Source: Mycobacterium sp. Root265
GTDB lineage: Bacteria; Actinomycetota; Actinomycetes; Mycobacteriales; Mycobacteriaceae
Reading direction: 5' to 3'
Assembly (NCBI RefSeq): GCF_001428895.1
Contig: NZ_LMJA01000030.1
Coordinates: 348,897-412,896, forward strand
DNA length: 64,000 bases
This document shows positions 19,654-30,183 of this stretch, piece after piece. Each line of letters begins with the position of its first letter. Position 1 is the first letter of the stretch. A program made the translations under genes and the position numbers. The notes beneath the pieces are model-generated. The model had not been told where the DNA came from. It ran no database searches and saw only the letters and a program-made list of their open reading frames with translations.

Positions 19654-19931
19654 ACCCGGGCGTGCAGCACGGTGCGGTTGCGCAGCGCGGCCCGCACCGC
19701 GTGGTGCACGCCCTCTTCCAGGTAGACATCGCCCTGCCAGCGCACCGCGTGCGGGAACAGATCGCCGTAGAAGGTCGAATCCTCGGACAGCAACCGGTCC
19801 AGGGCGAGCACCGTCGTGGTGGTCACCAGTTCGTCGAGCCGGATCTGGCGCGGCGGGATCTGGGCCCACTGCCGGTACGTCAGATTATGTTCGGGATACG
19901 GCTTGCCGTCGCGGACACCTTTGAAGATCAC
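19623..19931 (-). CDS. Conserved mycobacterial protein, Rv2375-like
   Basis: This soluble 102-residue protein starts at GTG (VIFKGVRDGKPYPEHNL). It has no signal peptide or membrane segment. Position between mbtH and hrcA, divergent from hrcA, matches Rv2375 of M. tuberculosis, and the sequence has the same general character. I cannot assign a function. A short helical C-terminal half (EEGVHHAVRAALRNRTVLHARV) could suggest a small antitoxin-like or oligomerisation module, but no toxin partner is adjacent. Confidence 0.75.
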   Translation of the reverse strand: MIFKGVRDGKPYPEHNLTYRQWAQIPPRQIRLDELVTTTTVLALDRLLSEDSTFYGDLFPHAVRWQGDVYLEEGVHHAVRAALRNRTVLHARVYEMDDALPA

Positions 19932-20043
19932 CGGCGGGCTCCCATGCAGGTGAGGTTAACCGCAATCGACGGGCAATGTCGGCGAAGTCTTTGCATGCGA
20001 AACGATGCCGAGGTGGCCCGTGCGCGACGTGATCGGTGTCGCG

Positions 20044-20073
20044 GTGAATATGCGCTGCTGATCCCCGTAAAAT
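20044..20073 (+). promoter_or_regulatory. Possible hrcA promoter
   Basis: A good -10 element TAAAAT sits at 20068-20073, 34 nt before the hrcA ATG; the matching -35 (GTGAAT, 18-nt spacing) is weak. A GGCAGGTG ribosome site precedes ATG 20108. No CIRCE inverted repeat is visible in the 180-bp intergenic region. Confidence 0.4.
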
Positions 20074-20107
20074 GGAAACAGACCAGATGACCAAGGGCAG
20101 GTGAACA

Positions 20108-21139
20108 ATGGGTAGTGCGGACGATCGTCGTTTCGAGGTGTTGCGTGCCATCGTCGCCGACTTCGTCGCCACCAAGGAGCCCATCGGCTCCAAGTCCCTC
20201 GTCGAACGCCACAACCTCGGTGTTTCGAGTGCGACGGTGCGCAACGACATGGCCGTCCTGGAGGCGGAGGGCTACATCGCCCAGCCGCACACCAGCTCCG
20301 GGCGGGTACCCACCGAGAAGGGCTACCGCGAGTTCGTCGACCGCCTCGACGATGTGAAGCCGATGTCCTCCAGCGAGCGCCGGGCCATCATGACGTTCCT
20401 GGAATCCGGCGTCGACCTCGACGATGTGCTGCGCCGCGCGGTGCGCCTGTTGGCCCAGCTCACCCGCCAGGTCGCCATCATCCAGTACCCCACGCTGTCC
20501 ACGTCGACGGTGCGGCACCTGGAGGTCGTGGCGCTGACGCCGGCCAAACTGCTGCTGGTGGTCATCACCGACAGCGGCCGCGTCGATCAGCGGGTCGTCG
20601 AACTCGGCGACGCCATCGACGATCAACAACTGGCTCAGCTGCGGGAACGCCTGGCATCGGCTCTGGAGGGCAAACCGCTGTCGGCGGCTTCGGTGGCGGT
20701 GGCGGACCTGGCCAGCACGCTGGACGGGCACGGCGGTCTCGGCGACGCGGTGGGCCGGGCGGCGACCGTGCTGGTGGAGACCCTCGTCGAGCACACCGAG
20801 GAACGGCTGCTGCTCGGCGGCACCGCCAACCTCACCCGCAACACCGCCGACTTCGGTGGGTCGCTGCGCTCGGTGCTCGAAGCGCTGGAGGAACAGGTCG
20901 TGGTGCTGCGGCTGCTCGCCGTGCAACAGCAGGCCGGTAAGGTCACGGTGCGTATCGGGCACGAGACCGAGGCCGAGCAGATGCTGGGAACATCGGTGGT
21001 GAGCACCACCTACGGCAGCTCGGGCAAGGTGTACGGCGGAATGGGCGTGGTCGGTCCCACCCGGATGGATTATCCGGGAACCATCGCGAACGTCGCCGCC
21101 GTTGCCCTCTACATAGGTGAAGTCCTGGGCACCCGATGA
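20108..21139 (+). CDS. hrcA: HrcA, heat-inducible transcription repressor
   Basis: This 343-residue protein has an N-terminal winged helix ([18 protein letters not shown], then [18 protein letters not shown]) followed by the HrcA dimerisation/GAF-like region. The family binds CIRCE operators and represses groES-groEL type heat-shock operons until chaperonin is titrated. It is followed after 39 nt by dnaJ2, the usual hrcA-dnaJ2 order in mycobacteria. Length is normal. Confidence 0.97.
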   Translation: MGSADDRRFEVLRAIVADFVATKEPIGSKSLVERHNLGVSSATVRNDMAVLEAEGYIAQPHTSSGRVPTEKGYREFVDRLDDVKPMSSSERRAIMTFLESGVDLDDVLRRAVRLLAQLTRQVAIIQYPTLSTSTVRHLEVVALTPAKLLLVVITDSGRVDQRVVELGDAIDDQQLAQLRERLASALEGKPLSAASVAVADLASTLDGHGGLGDAVGRAATVLVETLVEHTEERLLLGGTANLTRNTADFGGSLRSVLEALEEQVVVLRLLAVQQQAGKVTVRIGHETEAEQMLGTSVVSTTYGSSGKVYGGMGVVGPTRMDYPGTIANVAAVALYIGEVLGTR

Positions 21140-21178
21140 GGGAATGCCGCCGACGGCGGCACGAGAGAGGTATTTAGC

Positions 21179-22333
21179 GTGGCACGCGATTATTACGGTC
21201 TGCTCGGCGTGAGCAAGGGCGCCAGTGATTCGGAGCTGAAGCGCGCCTACCGCAAGCTGGCCCGTGAACTGCATCCCGACGTCAACCCCGATGAGGCGGC
21301 CCAGGCGCGCTTCACCGAGATCCAGCTCGCCTACGAGGTGCTCTCCGATCCGGAGAAGCGCCGCATCGTCGACCTCGGCGGCGACCCGCTGGAGAGCGCG
21401 GGCGCGGGCGGCGGCGGTTTCTCCGGTGCCGGCTTCGGTGGGCTCGGCGACGTGTTCGAGGCGTTCTTCGGTGGCGGCGCGGGTTCGCGCGGCCCCATCG
21501 GCCGGGTGCGCCCGGGCTCGGACTCGCTGCTGCGGATGCGGCTGGACCTGACCGAGTGCGCGACCGGCGTGACCAAGCAGGTCGCCGTCGACACCGCGGT
21601 GCTGTGCGACCTGTGCCAGGGCAAGGGCACTCACGGCAACTCGGTGCCCAAGACCTGCGACACCTGCAAGGGCCACGGCGAGGTGCAGACCGTGCAGCGC
21701 TCGCTGCTCGGCCAGGTGATGACTTCACGCCCGTGCCCGGTCTGCGGCGGCGTCGGCGAGGTCATCCCGGATCCGTGCCACCGCTGCGGCGGCGACGGCC
21801 GGGTGCAGGCCCGCCGCGAGATCAGCGTCAAGATCCCGGCCGGGGTCGGCGACGGTATGCGGGTGCGCCTGGCCGCCCAAGGTGAGGTCGGCCCCGGTGG
21901 TGGCCCGGCCGGTGACCTGTACGTCGAGGTGCACGAGCAGCCCCACGAGATCTTCGTCCGCGACGGCGATGACCTGCACTGCACGGTGTCGGTACCGATG
22001 TTCGACGCCGCACTGGGCACCTCGGTGTCCGTGGACGCCATCATCGACGGCCCCACCGAGCTGGTCATCCCGCCCGGGACCCAGCCGGGCGCGGTGACCA
22101 CCCTGCGCGGGCACGGCATGCCGCATCTGCGCTCCGGTGTGCGCGGCAACCTGCATGCCCATGTCGAGGTGCTGGTGCCCACCCGCCTCGACGGCACCGA
22201 CTCGGAGTTGCTGCGCAAGCTCAAGGAGCACCGCCCGCGCGACGTCGCCGAGGTGAAGTCCAGCCGCGGCGGCGCCGGGGCGAACAACGGCGGGCTGTTC
22301 AGCCGGCTGCGTGAGACGTTCTCGGGGCGTTGA
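21179..22333 (+). CDS. dnaJ2: DnaJ2, Hsp40 co-chaperone
   Basis: The protein has 384 residues. It has a J domain (about 1-65 with LHPDVNPDE), a short Gly/Phe-rich linker, four zinc-finger repeats ([32 protein letters not shown], about 140-215) and the C-terminal substrate-binding region. It stimulates the DnaK ATPase. The start is GTG 21179 after GAGAGG. The stop overlaps the rsmE TTG start (TTGA), so the two are coupled. Confidence 0.97.
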   Translation: MARDYYGLLGVSKGASDSELKRAYRKLARELHPDVNPDEAAQARFTEIQLAYEVLSDPEKRRIVDLGGDPLESAGAGGGGFSGAGFGGLGDVFEAFFGGGAGSRGPIGRVRPGSDSLLRMRLDLTECATGVTKQVAVDTAVLCDLCQGKGTHGNSVPKTCDTCKGHGEVQTVQRSLLGQVMTSRPCPVCGGVGEVIPDPCHRCGGDGRVQARREISVKIPAGVGDGMRVRLAAQGEVGPGGGPAGDLYVEVHEQPHEIFVRDGDDLHCTVSVPMFDAALGTSVSVDAIIDGPTELVIPPGTQPGAVTTLRGHGMPHLRSGVRGNLHAHVEVLVPTRLDGTDSELLRKLKEHRPRDVAEVKSSRGGAGANNGGLFSRLRETFSGR

Positions 22334-23070
22334 GAACTCTTTTCTACGTCGATGACCTGCCCGGCGTGGGCGGTACCGCCGTCGTCGACGGTGACGAGGG
22401 TTTCCACGCCTCCAACGTGCGCCGCATCCGGCCCGGCGAGGAACTCGACCTCGGCGACGGTGCCGGCTCCGTCGCGCACTGCGTCGTCGAGGAGGCCGTC
22501 AAGGGGCGGCTGTCGGCCCGGGTGCTGGACGTGACCGAGGTGCCCCGTCCGTCACCGGCGGTGACCGTCGTGCAGGCGCTACCCAAGTCCGAACGTTCGG
22601 AGCTGGCAATCGAATTGGCCACCGAGGCCGGTGCCGACGGCTTCCTGGCCTGGCAGTCCCAGCGTTGTGTGGCCCGGTGGGAATCGGCGGCCAAGGTCGA
22701 CAAGGGGCTGCGGCGCTGGGGCGCGGTGGCCCGGTCTGCGGCCCGGCAGTCCAGACGTGCCCATGTCCCCGAGGTCGACGGGCTGGTGTCCACCGCGGAA
22801 CTGGTCCGCCGGGTCCCGGATGCGCTGACGCTGGTGCTGCACGAATCCGCGACGGTCCCGCTGGCCGAGATCGGTCTGGCCGAGGCGCAGGTGGTGCTGC
22901 TGGTGGTCGGTCCCGAGGGCGGCATCAGCGACGAGGAGCTGGCCGAACTGACCGGTGCCGGGGCCCGCACCGTCCGGCTCGGGCCGTCGGTGCTGCGTAC
23001 CTCGACGGCCGCGGCGGTGGCACTCGGCGCGATCGGGGTGCTGACCAGCCGTTGGGACCTGAAGAACTAA
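22330..23070 (+). CDS. rsmE: RsmE, 16S rRNA (uracil-1498-N3)-methyltransferase
   Basis: This 246-residue SPOUT-fold methyltransferase begins [13 protein letters not shown], has [19 protein letters not shown] near the middle and the knot signature [11 protein letters not shown] and [16 protein letters not shown] at the C-terminus. It methylates N3 of U1498 in 16S rRNA using SAM. The start is the rare TTG codon at 22330, fixed by the 4-nt overlap with the dnaJ2 stop and the normal N-terminus. Confidence 0.95.
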   Translation: MRTLFYVDDLPGVGGTAVVDGDEGFHASNVRRIRPGEELDLGDGAGSVAHCVVEEAVKGRLSARVLDVTEVPRPSPAVTVVQALPKSERSELAIELATEAGADGFLAWQSQRCVARWESAAKVDKGLRRWGAVARSAARQSRRAHVPEVDGLVSTAELVRRVPDALTLVLHESATVPLAEIGLAEAQVVLLVVGPEGGISDEELAELTGAGARTVRLGPSVLRTSTAAAVALGAIGVLTSRWDLKN

Positions 23071-23073
23071 CCA

Positions 23074-23103
23074 TTGGGACAGGTCGGTGACCAGCGGTAA
23101 ACT
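23074..23103 (+). promoter_or_regulatory. Predicted SigA-type promoter for the phoH-era operon
   Basis: TTGGGA (23074-23079), an 18-nt spacer and TAAACT (23098-23103) form a plausible promoter starting just after the rsmE stop, giving a leader of about 40 nt before the GTG of phoH. The five downstream genes overlap one another, so this could drive them all. Confidence 0.5.
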
Positions 23104-23151
23104 TGAGGGCACCATTTCAAGAGAGCACAGGAAGCAGGCACGAAAGCGCAC

Positions 23152-24192
23152 GTGACGCCCCGCGAGACGACCGCTGGCCCGATTTCCGGACCGGTACGAA
23201 GCAGCATCACTGTTCCGCCCGACAGCATTGTGGGCCTGCTGGGTTCGGCCGATGAGAACCTGCGTGCGCTGGAGAAGCTGCTCACCGCCGATATCCACGT
23301 GCGCGGTAATGCCATCACCTTCAGCGGCGAGCCCGCCGACGTGGCCCTGGCCGAGCGCGTCGTCACCGAACTCACCGCGGTGATCTCCCGGGGCCAGCCG
23401 CTGAACCCCGATGCCGTGCGCCACAGCGTGTCGATGCTGACCGGCGCCGACGACGCCTCGCCGGCCGAGGTGCTCACCCTGGACATCCTGTCCCGGCGCG
23501 GTAAGACCATCCGGCCCAAGACGCTGAATCAGAAGCACTACGTCGATGCCATCGACACGCACACCATCGTCTTCGGGATCGGCCCGGCCGGCACCGGCAA
23601 GACCTACCTGGCGATGGCCAAGGCCGTGCACGCGCTGCAGACCAAGCAGGTCAACCGGATCATCCTGACCCGCCCCGCGGTGGAAGCCGGTGAGCGCCTT
23701 GGCTTTCTGCCCGGCACCCTGACCGAGAAGATCGACCCGTACCTGCGCCCGCTGTACGACGCGCTGCACGACATGATGGATCCCGCCGCCATCCCGAACC
23801 TGTTGGCCGCGGGCGTGATCGAGGTGGCGCCGCTGGCGTTCATGCGCGGCCGCTCGCTCAATGACGCGTTCATCATTCTCGACGAGGCGCAGAACACCAC
23901 CCCCGAGCAGATGAAGATGTTCCTGACCCGGCTCGGGTTCAACTCCAAGATGGTCGTCACCGGCGACGTCACGCAGGTCGACCTGCCCGGCGGCGCCCGC
24001 TCGGGCCTGCGCGCGGCCAGCGACATCCTCGACGGCATCGAGGACATCCACTTCTCCGAGCTCACCAGTGCCGATGTGGTGCGCCACCGGCTGGTCTCCG
24101 AGATCGTGGACGCCTACTCGCGGCATGAGGCGCAGCCCGAACTGATCAACCGCGCGCAGCGCCGTTCGTCGGGCGGGCGTCCGCGGCGATGA
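23152..24192 (+). CDS. phoH1: PhoH-like ATPase
   Basis: This 346-residue protein has a KH-like N-terminal part and a PhoH ATPase domain with Walker [12 protein letters not shown] (about 144-154) and Walker [10 protein letters not shown] (about 240). PhoH proteins are RNA-associated nucleotidases, in many bacteria encoded next to ybeY as here. It starts at GTG 23152. The ATGA overlap with ybeY supports a joint role in ribosome or RNA metabolism. Confidence 0.95.
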   Translation: MTPRETTAGPISGPVRSSITVPPDSIVGLLGSADENLRALEKLLTADIHVRGNAITFSGEPADVALAERVVTELTAVISRGQPLNPDAVRHSVSMLTGADDASPAEVLTLDILSRRGKTIRPKTLNQKHYVDAIDTHTIVFGIGPAGTGKTYLAMAKAVHALQTKQVNRIILTRPAVEAGERLGFLPGTLTEKIDPYLRPLYDALHDMMDPAAIPNLLAAGVIEVAPLAFMRGRSLNDAFIILDEAQNTTPEQMKMFLTRLGFNSKMVVTGDVTQVDLPGGARSGLRAASDILDGIEDIHFSELTSADVVRHRLVSEIVDAYSRHEAQPELINRAQRRSSGGRPRR

Positions 24193-24725
24193 GCATCGAG
24201 GTATCGAATGAGTCGGGGATGGACGTCTCCGAACAGGAACTGGTCAGTGTCGCGAAGTTCGTCATCGCGCAGATGGACGTGAATCCGGCGGCCGAACTGT
24301 CGATGGTGCTGCTGGACACCGCGGCGATGGCCGACCTGCACGTGCGCTGGATGGACCTGCCCGGTCCCACCGACGTGATGAGCTTCCCGATGGACGAGCT
24401 GGAGCCCGGGGGACGCCCGGATGCGGCCGAGCCCGGTCCGTCCATGCTCGGCGACATCGTGCTGTGCCCGGAGTTCGCGGCCGTTCAGGCCGAGAAGGCC
24501 GGGCATTCGCTCGGACAGGAACTCGCCCTGCTCACCGTGCACGGTGTGCTGCACCTGCTGGGCTATGACCATGCCGAACCCGATGAGGAGAAGGAGATGT
24601 TCGCCCTGCAGCGCCGCCTCCTCGAGGAATGGGTGGCCGACCAAGTGGAGTCCTACCGCCAGGATCTGCAGAACGAGAAGGATCGCCGGCTGCTGGACAA
24701 GTCGCGATATTTCGACCAGCAGTGA
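24189..24725 (+). CDS. ybeY: YbeY, endoribonuclease in rRNA maturation
   Basis: This 178-residue protein has the metal-binding signature [11 protein letters not shown] (about residues 117-129), whose three His residues hold zinc. YbeY takes part in 16S 3'-end maturation and 70S quality control. The C-terminal tail after the motif is a charged helix. It overlaps phoH and the CBS-domain gene, consistent with a ribosome-biogenesis operon that ends with era. Confidence 0.96.
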   Translation: MSIEVSNESGMDVSEQELVSVAKFVIAQMDVNPAAELSMVLLDTAAMADLHVRWMDLPGPTDVMSFPMDELEPGGRPDAAEPGPSMLGDIVLCPEFAAVQAEKAGHSLGQELALLTVHGVLHLLGYDHAEPDEEKEMFALQRRLLEEWVADQVESYRQDLQNEKDRRLLDKSRYFDQQ

Positions 24726-26038
24726 CCGGCCTCGCCCCGCTGCTCGGTGCAGTGCTGCTCATCGGCCTCGGTGGGCTCTTCGCCGCCGTGGACGCCGCGA
24801 TCAGCACCGCCTCGCTGGCCCGCGTCGAGGAGATGGTCCGCGATGAGCGCCCCGGCGCCATCCGGCTGGCCCGCGTGCTGGTGGACCGTCCCCGCTACAT
24901 CAATCTCGTGGTGCTGCTGCGCATCACGTGTGAGGTGAGCGCGACCGTTCTGCTGGTGTCCTATCTGGACGGCTACCTGGGTGTGGCGTGGGGCCTGTTC
25001 GCCGCGGCGGCGACCATGGTGGTGGTCAGCTTCGTCGTCATCGGCGTCGGTCCACGGACCGTCGGCCGGCAGAACGCGTACACCATCGCCCTGTCGGCAG
25101 CCCTTCCGCTGCACGCGATCTCGGTGCTGCTGACCCCGATCAGCCGGTTGCTGGTGCTCATCGGCAACGCGTTGACCCCCGGCCGTGGCTTCCGCAACGG
25201 GCCGTTCGCGTCCGAGATCGAACTGCGCGAGGTCGTCGATCTGGCCCAGCAGCGCGGCGTGGTGGCCGACGACGAACGGCGGATGATCCAGTCCGTGTTC
25301 GAACTCGGGGACACCCCGGCGCGCGAGGTGATGGTGCCGCGCACCGAGATGGTGTGGATCGAATCCGACAAGACCGCCGCGCAGGCGCTGTCGCTGGCCG
25401 TGCGCAGTGGGCATTCCCGGCTGCCGGTGATCGGGGAGAACGTCGACGATGTCGTCGGTGTGGTCTACCTCAAGGATCTTGTGGCGCAGACGCGCACCGA
25501 ATCTTCCCCCGGCGCTTCGCTCGCCCCGGCGAACGGTCGCACCGACGCCATGGTCGGCGAACTGATGCGCCCAGCGGTGTTCGTCCCGGACTCCAAACCG
25601 TTGGATTTGCTGCTGCGCGAGATGCAGCGCGATCGCAAGCACATGGCCCTGCTGGTCGACGAGTACGGCGCGATCGCCGGGCTGGTCACCATCGAGGACG
25701 TGCTCGAGGAGATCGTCGGCGAGATCAACGACGAGTACGACGCCGATGAGGTCGCGCCGTGGGAGGTGCTGGGCTCCAATCGGTTCCGGGTGTCCACCCG
25801 GCTGCCCATCGAGGACCTGACCGAACTCTACGAGGACCTGGACATCGGTGAGGACCTGGAGGTCGACACCGTCGGCGGGTTGCTCGCGCACGAACTCGGC
25901 CGGGTGCCGCTGCCCGGCGCCCAGGTCAGTTGGAACGGATTGCGGTTGCGGGCCGAAGGTGGCCCGGACCATCGCGGACGGGTGCGGATCGGCACAGTGC
26001 TGATCGCCCCGGAAGCGCCACCGGAGGAGGAGAAGTGA
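24722..26038 (+). CDS. CNNM/CorC-type membrane protein with CBS pair
   Basis: This 438-residue protein has four N-terminal hydrophobic segments (DUF21/CNNM domain, about 1-150), a CBS-domain pair (about 195-340; VMVPRTEM, then [25 protein letters not shown]) and a C-terminal CorC/HlyC transport-associated domain. The family is linked to magnesium or cobalt efflux. It is the counterpart of Rv2366c by position. I placed the start at GTG 24722, which overlaps the ybeY stop by GTGA; an upstream in-frame GTG at 24629 would give an implausible N-terminus read inside ybeY. Confidence 0.92.
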   Translation: MTGLAPLLGAVLLIGLGGLFAAVDAAISTASLARVEEMVRDERPGAIRLARVLVDRPRYINLVVLLRITCEVSATVLLVSYLDGYLGVAWGLFAAAATMVVVSFVVIGVGPRTVGRQNAYTIALSAALPLHAISVLLTPISRLLVLIGNALTPGRGFRNGPFASEIELREVVDLAQQRGVVADDERRMIQSVFELGDTPAREVMVPRTEMVWIESDKTAAQALSLAVRSGHSRLPVIGENVDDVVGVVYLKDLVAQTRTESSPGASLAPANGRTDAMVGELMRPAVFVPDSKPLDLLLREMQRDRKHMALLVDEYGAIAGLVTIEDVLEEIVGEINDEYDADEVAPWEVLGSNRFRVSTRLPIEDLTELYEDLDIGEDLEVDTVGGLLAHELGRVPLPGAQVSWNGLRLRAEGGPDHRGRVRIGTVLIAPEAPPEEEK

Positions 26039-26361
26039 CCCGTCTGGACGCCGAGGACGACAAGCTGGTCGTGCTGGCCCGCGGAGCGATGGGCCGCGCA
26101 GAAGCGGCCCAGGGTGCCGCGGTGCGGGACCTGGATGGACGCACCTATGCCGGTGCGCCGGTCACACTGTCGGCGCTGAGCCTGACCGCGCTGCAGGCGG
26201 CGGTCGCCGCCGCGGTGTCCAGCGGCGCGGCCGGACTGGAATCGGCGGTGCTGGTCGGCGGATCGGCCGACGATCCCGGGATCGGTGCGGTGACCGAGCT
26301 GTCCCCGACGGCGACGGTCATCGTCACCGATCGTGCCGGCAAGCCGGCGGAGTCCTCGTGA
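26035..26361 (+). CDS. Cytidine-deaminase-fold protein lacking the catalytic motifs
   Basis: This 108-residue protein sits between the CBS protein and era, like Rv2365c. The pattern fits the cytidine deaminase fold: [18 protein letters not shown], then [24 protein letters not shown], then ESAVLVGG. The zinc-binding (C/H)AE and PCxxC motifs of active deaminases are missing; the position where TLCAER would fall reads TLSALS. It is therefore probably not a deaminase. Conservation of position suggests a structural or nucleotide-sensing role connected to Era or ribosome assembly, which is inference. Confidence 0.8.
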   Translation: MTRLDAEDDKLVVLARGAMGRAEAAQGAAVRDLDGRTYAGAPVTLSALSLTALQAAVAAAVSSGAAGLESAVLVGGSADDPGIGAVTELSPTATVIVTDRAGKPAESS

Positions 26362-27260
26362 GCGACGAATTCCGGTCCGGTTTCGTCTGTTTCGTCGGCC
26401 GGCCCAACACCGGCAAGTCGACACTGACCAACGCGCTGGTCGGCGAGAAGGTGGCCATCACCTCGAACCGGCCGCAGACCACCCGGCACACCATCCGCGG
26501 CATCGTGCACCGCGAGGACTTTCAGATCATCCTCGTCGACACCCCCGGTCTGCACCGGCCCCGCACCCTGCTCGGGGAGCGGCTCAACGAACTGGTCAAG
26601 GGCACCTACTCCGACGTCGACGTCATCGGGCTGTGCCTGCCCGCCGATGAGGCGATCGGACCGGGCGACCGGTGGATCTATGAGCAGATCCGGGCTGTGG
26701 CGCCCAGGACCACTCTCATCGTGATCGTGACCAAGATCGACAAGGTACCCAGGGACAAGGTGGCGGCGCAGCTGATGGCCGTGAGCGAATTGGTCGGGGA
26801 CACAGCCGAAATCGTGCCGGTGTCGGCGACCAAGGGCGAGCAGCTCGATGTGCTGATCGATGTCCTGGTGAGCAAGCTTCCCCCGGGCCCGGCGTTCTAC
26901 CCCGACGGCGAACTCACCGACGAGCCCGAGCAGGTCCTGATGGCCGAGTTCATCCGCGAGGCCGCCCTCGAAGGTGTGCGCGACGAGCTCCCGCACTCAC
27001 TGGCGGTCATCATCGACGAGGTGACCCCGCGCGAGGGCCGCGACGATCTGATCGATGTGCACGCCGTCCTGTTCGTCGAACGCGACAGCCAGAAGGGCAT
27101 CATCATCGGCAAGGGCGGCGCCCGCCTGCGTGAGGTGGGCACCGCTGCGCGCACCCAGATCGAGAAGCTTCTCGGTACCAAGGTCTATCTGACACTGCAG
27201 GTCAAGATCGCCAAGAACTGGCAGCGCGACCCGAAGCAGCTCAGGAAGCTGGGTTTTTAG
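26358..27260 (+). CDS. era: Era, ribosome-assembly GTPase
   Basis: The protein has 300 residues. The GTPase domain has G1 GRPNTGKST (about 13-21), G3 DTPG and G4 TKID (the usual form is NKxD). The C-terminal KH domain carries IIIGKGGARLREVG and binds the 3' end of 16S rRNA. Start is GTG 26358 overlapping the preceding stop. The stop overlaps the stop of the opposite-strand CAP gene by 4 nt, so no separate terminator fits between them. Confidence 0.97.
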   Translation: MSDEFRSGFVCFVGRPNTGKSTLTNALVGEKVAITSNRPQTTRHTIRGIVHREDFQIILVDTPGLHRPRTLLGERLNELVKGTYSDVDVIGLCLPADEAIGPGDRWIYEQIRAVAPRTTLIVIVTKIDKVPRDKVAAQLMAVSELVGDTAEIVPVSATKGEQLDVLIDVLVSKLPPGPAFYPDGELTDEPEQVLMAEFIREAALEGVRDELPHSLAVIIDEVTPREGRDDLIDVHAVLFVERDSQKGIIIGKGGARLREVGTAARTQIEKLLGTKVYLTLQVKIAKNWQRDPKQLRKLGF

Positions 27261-27817
27261 GGCGTCCAGCCCGGCACCTGGCCGAAATCGCGGATGTCCG
27301 ACGGGACCGGCGGGGCACCGTCACCCTTGCCGTACACCGCGACCACCACGGTGCGGTCGAACAGGCTCTCCGACCAGACACCGATGTGCACATTCGAGCA
27401 GTCGGCCATGATCGCGTAGTAGTCCGGCCGGTGGTACCACTGGTTGATCAGTTCGATGCCGCTGATCGCCAGCGCGGGGTTGATCGCGACCGTCTCGGCC
27501 ACCGGCCCGGCATAGCCGGCGTTGCGGGCACGGTCGGCGACGGTGGTGCCGTCGGACCCGATATCGCCGTTGAGCGCCCGGTTGTTGAGCACATCGTTGG
27601 TGTGCCACTGCGCGGCCAGGCGCAGCTTCGGGTTGATCTTGATCTCGGTGTCGCAGCCTGCCTTGTGCTGCACCGTGTACACGTTGGCGACCACGCCGTC
27701 GTTGAGTCGCCGGTTGTCGGCGTTGGCCGTGGGTGCGGCCAACACCGCCCCGGCTGCGAAGGCGGCCACTGCGACGGCCGTCGCGCAACGGCGGGTGTTC
27801 GTCATAGGGGGTGACAT
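27257..27817 (-). CDS. Exported CAP-domain (SCP-like) protein
   Basis: The protein has about 182-186 residues with an Ala-rich signal peptide ending in PTANA and a CAP fold: LRLAAQWHTNDVLNN, HRPDYYAIMADCSNVHIGVW and two Cys likely to form a disulfide. Bacterial CAP proteins are secreted and mostly uncharacterised. Two starts are possible: ATG 27817, which overlaps the upstream amidase stop as TAATG and implies coupling, or ATG 27805. I favour the coupled one. Confidence 0.85.
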   Translation of the reverse strand: MSPPMTNTRRCATAVAVAAFAAGAVLAAPTANADNRRLNDGVVANVYTVQHKAGCDTEIKINPKLRLAAQWHTNDVLNNRALNGDIGSDGTTVADRARNAGYAGPVAETVAINPALAISGIELINQWYHRPDYYAIMADCSNVHIGVWSESLFDRTVVVAVYGKGDGAPPVPSDIRDFGQVPGWTP

Positions 27818-29274
27818 TACGTCAGCGCGGGACCGTCCCACCAAGGTTCCGGTTGCTTGGCCATCCAGCCGTTCACTCCTTCGAGCGCGGCGGCCAGCGA
27901 GATCAGCATGGGTTCGCTGTCGGCGGGGCCCATCAGCTGCACGCCGATCGGCAGGCCGTCGGAGGTGAATCCGGCCGGGATGTTGATCGACGGCCAGCCC
28001 AGCAGGTTCCACGGCCAGGTCACCGGGCAGGCGCGGATCATGGCCCGGTCGGTGGCCAGCGGGCCGCGGTCGTCGTACTCGTCGACCAGGGACGGGGGCA
28101 GTGCCGTGGTGGGGGCGAGCACCACATCGGCGATGTTGAAGATCCAGCCGACCCGGCGCTGGGCCTGCGCCTCGGCGGCCCGCGCCTTGCGCAGGGTGTG
28201 CTGCGACAGCAACCAGCCGGTCCGGATATTGCTCACGGTGCGCTTATCCAGCGTGACGCCGGAGCCCAGTCGTTGCTGCCACTCCAGCAGTCCCGAGGTG
28301 GACCGGGCCAGGAAGTTCCACGACATCCGCAGCCCGTAGTTCGGGTCGGCCTTGATGACGGTGTGCCCGAGCTGTCCGAGTTGATCGGCCACGCCCTGCA
28401 GCGCGGCCGCGATCTCCGGGTGCAGTTCGGAGCGGAAGACATTGAACGGAAAGGCCGTGGACATTGCGACGCGCAGCGGGCCGGGGGCGCGGCCCACATG
28501 ATCGGACACCTGGACCGGCGCCGGTTTGTGCAGATCGCCCTCGGCATTGCCGGAGGCGGCGTCGAGCACGATGGCGGCATCGGTGACGGTGCGGGCCAGC
28601 ACGCCGTTGACGGTGATGCCGTTGAACGCCTCGGGCAGCGGCCAGGTGGAGATGCGTCCGCGCTGCGGTTTGATCCCGACCAGATGCGTCCAGGCGGCCG
28701 GTATCCGGACACTGCCCGCGCCGTCGGATCCGATCGCGGCGGTCACCAGGCCGGCCGCGACCGCGGCGGCGCTGCCGCCGGAGGACCCGCCCGGACTGTG
28801 CTCGCGTGACCACGGATTACGCGTGTGTCCGAATCCGGGACCGCTGGTGAACGGCCACTGACCCAGCTCGCAGGTGTTGGTCTTGCCCACGATCACCGCA
28901 CCGGCCGCCCGCAACCGCCGCACCACCTCGGCGTCGGCGGTCGCGACGGGGCGTTCCCCGTCGGTGCCGAACCGGGTCGGCACCCCCGCCACGTCCACAT
29001 CGTCCTTGACCGCGATGGGGATTCCCAGCAGCGGAAGTCGTTGCCCGGCAGCGCGTTTGCGGTCGGCTTCGGCGGCATCGGCCAATGCCTGCTCGGTCAG
29101 CACCACCCGGAAGGCGTTCAGGGTGGGTTGGCTGGCCTCGATCGCTTTCAGGGACTTGCGTACCAGTTGGTCCGATGTCGTCGAGCCGATCGCGAGCCGG
29201 TACTGCAGCTGGGTGAGGGTGGGAAATCTCGTGGTGGGTGCCATGCGGGTGGGAATTTTCGGGGAGGGAACCAT
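27817..29274 (-). CDS. amiA2: Amidase (AmiA2-like, amidase signature family)
   Basis: The protein has 485 residues (475 if ATG 29244 is the start). The Ser-Ser-Lys triad is visible: Lys in IAVKDDVDVAG, GGSSGGSAAAVAAG and the nucleophile region GSDGAGSVRIPAA. The family hydrolyses carboxamides; the physiological substrate is unknown. It is divergent from recO, with 66 bp between starts, and equivalent to Rv2363 in position. The 3' end overlaps the CAP gene start. Confidence 0.92.
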   Translation of the reverse strand: MVPSPKIPTRMAPTTRFPTLTQLQYRLAIGSTTSDQLVRKSLKAIEASQPTLNAFRVVLTEQALADAAEADRKRAAGQRLPLLGIPIAVKDDVDVAGVPTRFGTDGERPVATADAEVVRRLRAAGAVIVGKTNTCELGQWPFTSGPGFGHTRNPWSREHSPGGSSGGSAAAVAAGLVTAAIGSDGAGSVRIPAAWTHLVGIKPQRGRISTWPLPEAFNGITVNGVLARTVTDAAIVLDAASGNAEGDLHKPAPVQVSDHVGRAPGPLRVAMSTAFPFNVFRSELHPEIAAALQGVADQLGQLGHTVIKADPNYGLRMSWNFLARSTSGLLEWQQRLGSGVTLDKRTVSNIRTGWLLSQHTLRKARAAEAQAQRRVGWIFNIADVVLAPTTALPPSLVDEYDDRGPLATDRAMIRACPVTWPWNLLGWPSINIPAGFTSDGLPIGVQLMGPADSEPMLISLAAALEGVNGWMAKQPEPWWDGPALT

Positions 29275-29340
29275 ACTGATCTTGAGGATATCCGGCGTTG
29301 CGGTGCAGTCGTTGTCACCGTGCGGTGCGAGACTGTTGCG

Positions 29341-30183
29341 ATGCGGTTGTACCGGGATCGAGCAGTGGTGCTGCGCCAGCACAAGCTCGGCGAGGCCGAC
29401 CGGATCGTGACCCTGCTCACCCGCGAGAACGGCGTGGTCCGCGCGGTGGCCAAAGGAGTGCGCCGCACCCGGAGCAAGTTCGGGGCGCGGCTGGAGCCTT
29501 TCGCGCACATCGACGTTCAGCTGCATCCGGGACGCAATCTCGACATCGTCACCCAGGTGCAGTCCATCGACGCGTTCGCCGTCGACATCGTCAGCGACTA
29601 CGGCCGCTACACCTGCGCCTGCGCGGTGCTGGAGACCGCGGAGCGGCTCGCCGGCGAGGAACGCGCCCCGGTGCCCGAACTGCACGGGCTGACGGTGGCG
29701 GCGCTGCGGGCGGTGGCCGGGGGCCTTCGTCCCCGCGAGCTGGTCCTCGACGCGTACCTGCTGCGGGCAATGGGCATCGCGGGCTGGGCCCCGTCACTCA
29801 CCGAATGCGCCCGGTGCGCCGCGCCCGGTCCGCACCGGGCTTTCCACGTCGCCGCCGGTGGCAGCGTGTGCGTGCACTGCCGGCCGTCGGGGGCGGCGAC
29901 CCCCGCGCAGGCGGTGATGGATCTCATGATCGCGCTGCACGACGGTGACTGGGAGTTCGCCGAGGCGTCCACCTCATCGCACCGCAGCCAGGCCAGCGGG
30001 CTGGTGGCCGCGCATCTGCAGTGGCATCTGGAACGTCAACTACGGACATTGCCACTGGTGGAGCGCGTCTATCGGGTGGATACCACGGCCGTTGAACGCC
30101 GAGCAGCGGTGGTCGGGCAGGATATGCCCCATGGCTACCAAACGGGGCAAGACCACGTACCCGCAGCTGCCCCCGGCGCCTGA
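29341..30183 (+). CDS. recO: RecO, recombination mediator
   Basis: This 280-residue protein has an N-terminal OB fold ([20 protein letters not shown]), a helical body and a four-Cys zinc site (CARCAAP and CVHC about 22 residues apart). RecO loads RecA on SSB-coated DNA with RecR and supports annealing repair. The in-frame extension upstream of ATG 29341 is antisense to the amidase and is not coding. The 3' end overlaps uppS by 53 nt. Confidence 0.95.
   Translation: MRLYRDRAVVLRQHKLGEADRIVTLLTRENGVVRAVAKGVRRTRSKFGARLEPFAHIDVQLHPGRNLDIVTQVQSIDAFAVDIVSDYGRYTCACAVLETAERLAGEERAPVPELHGLTVAALRAVAGGLRPRELVLDAYLLRAMGIAGWAPSLTECARCAAPGPHRAFHVAAGGSVCVHCRPSGAATPAQAVMDLMIALHDGDWEFAEASTSSHRSQASGLVAAHLQWHLERQLRTLPLVERVYRVDTTAVERRAAVVGQDMPHGYQTGQDHVPAAAPGA

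Noticed and set aside
19623-19931. Toxin-antitoxin module at the Rv2375-like gene
   Set aside because: Only one small gene is present; neither neighbour resembles a toxin.
19932-20107. CIRCE operator before hrcA
   Set aside because: No TTAGCACTC-N9-GAGTGCTAA-like inverted repeat is present.
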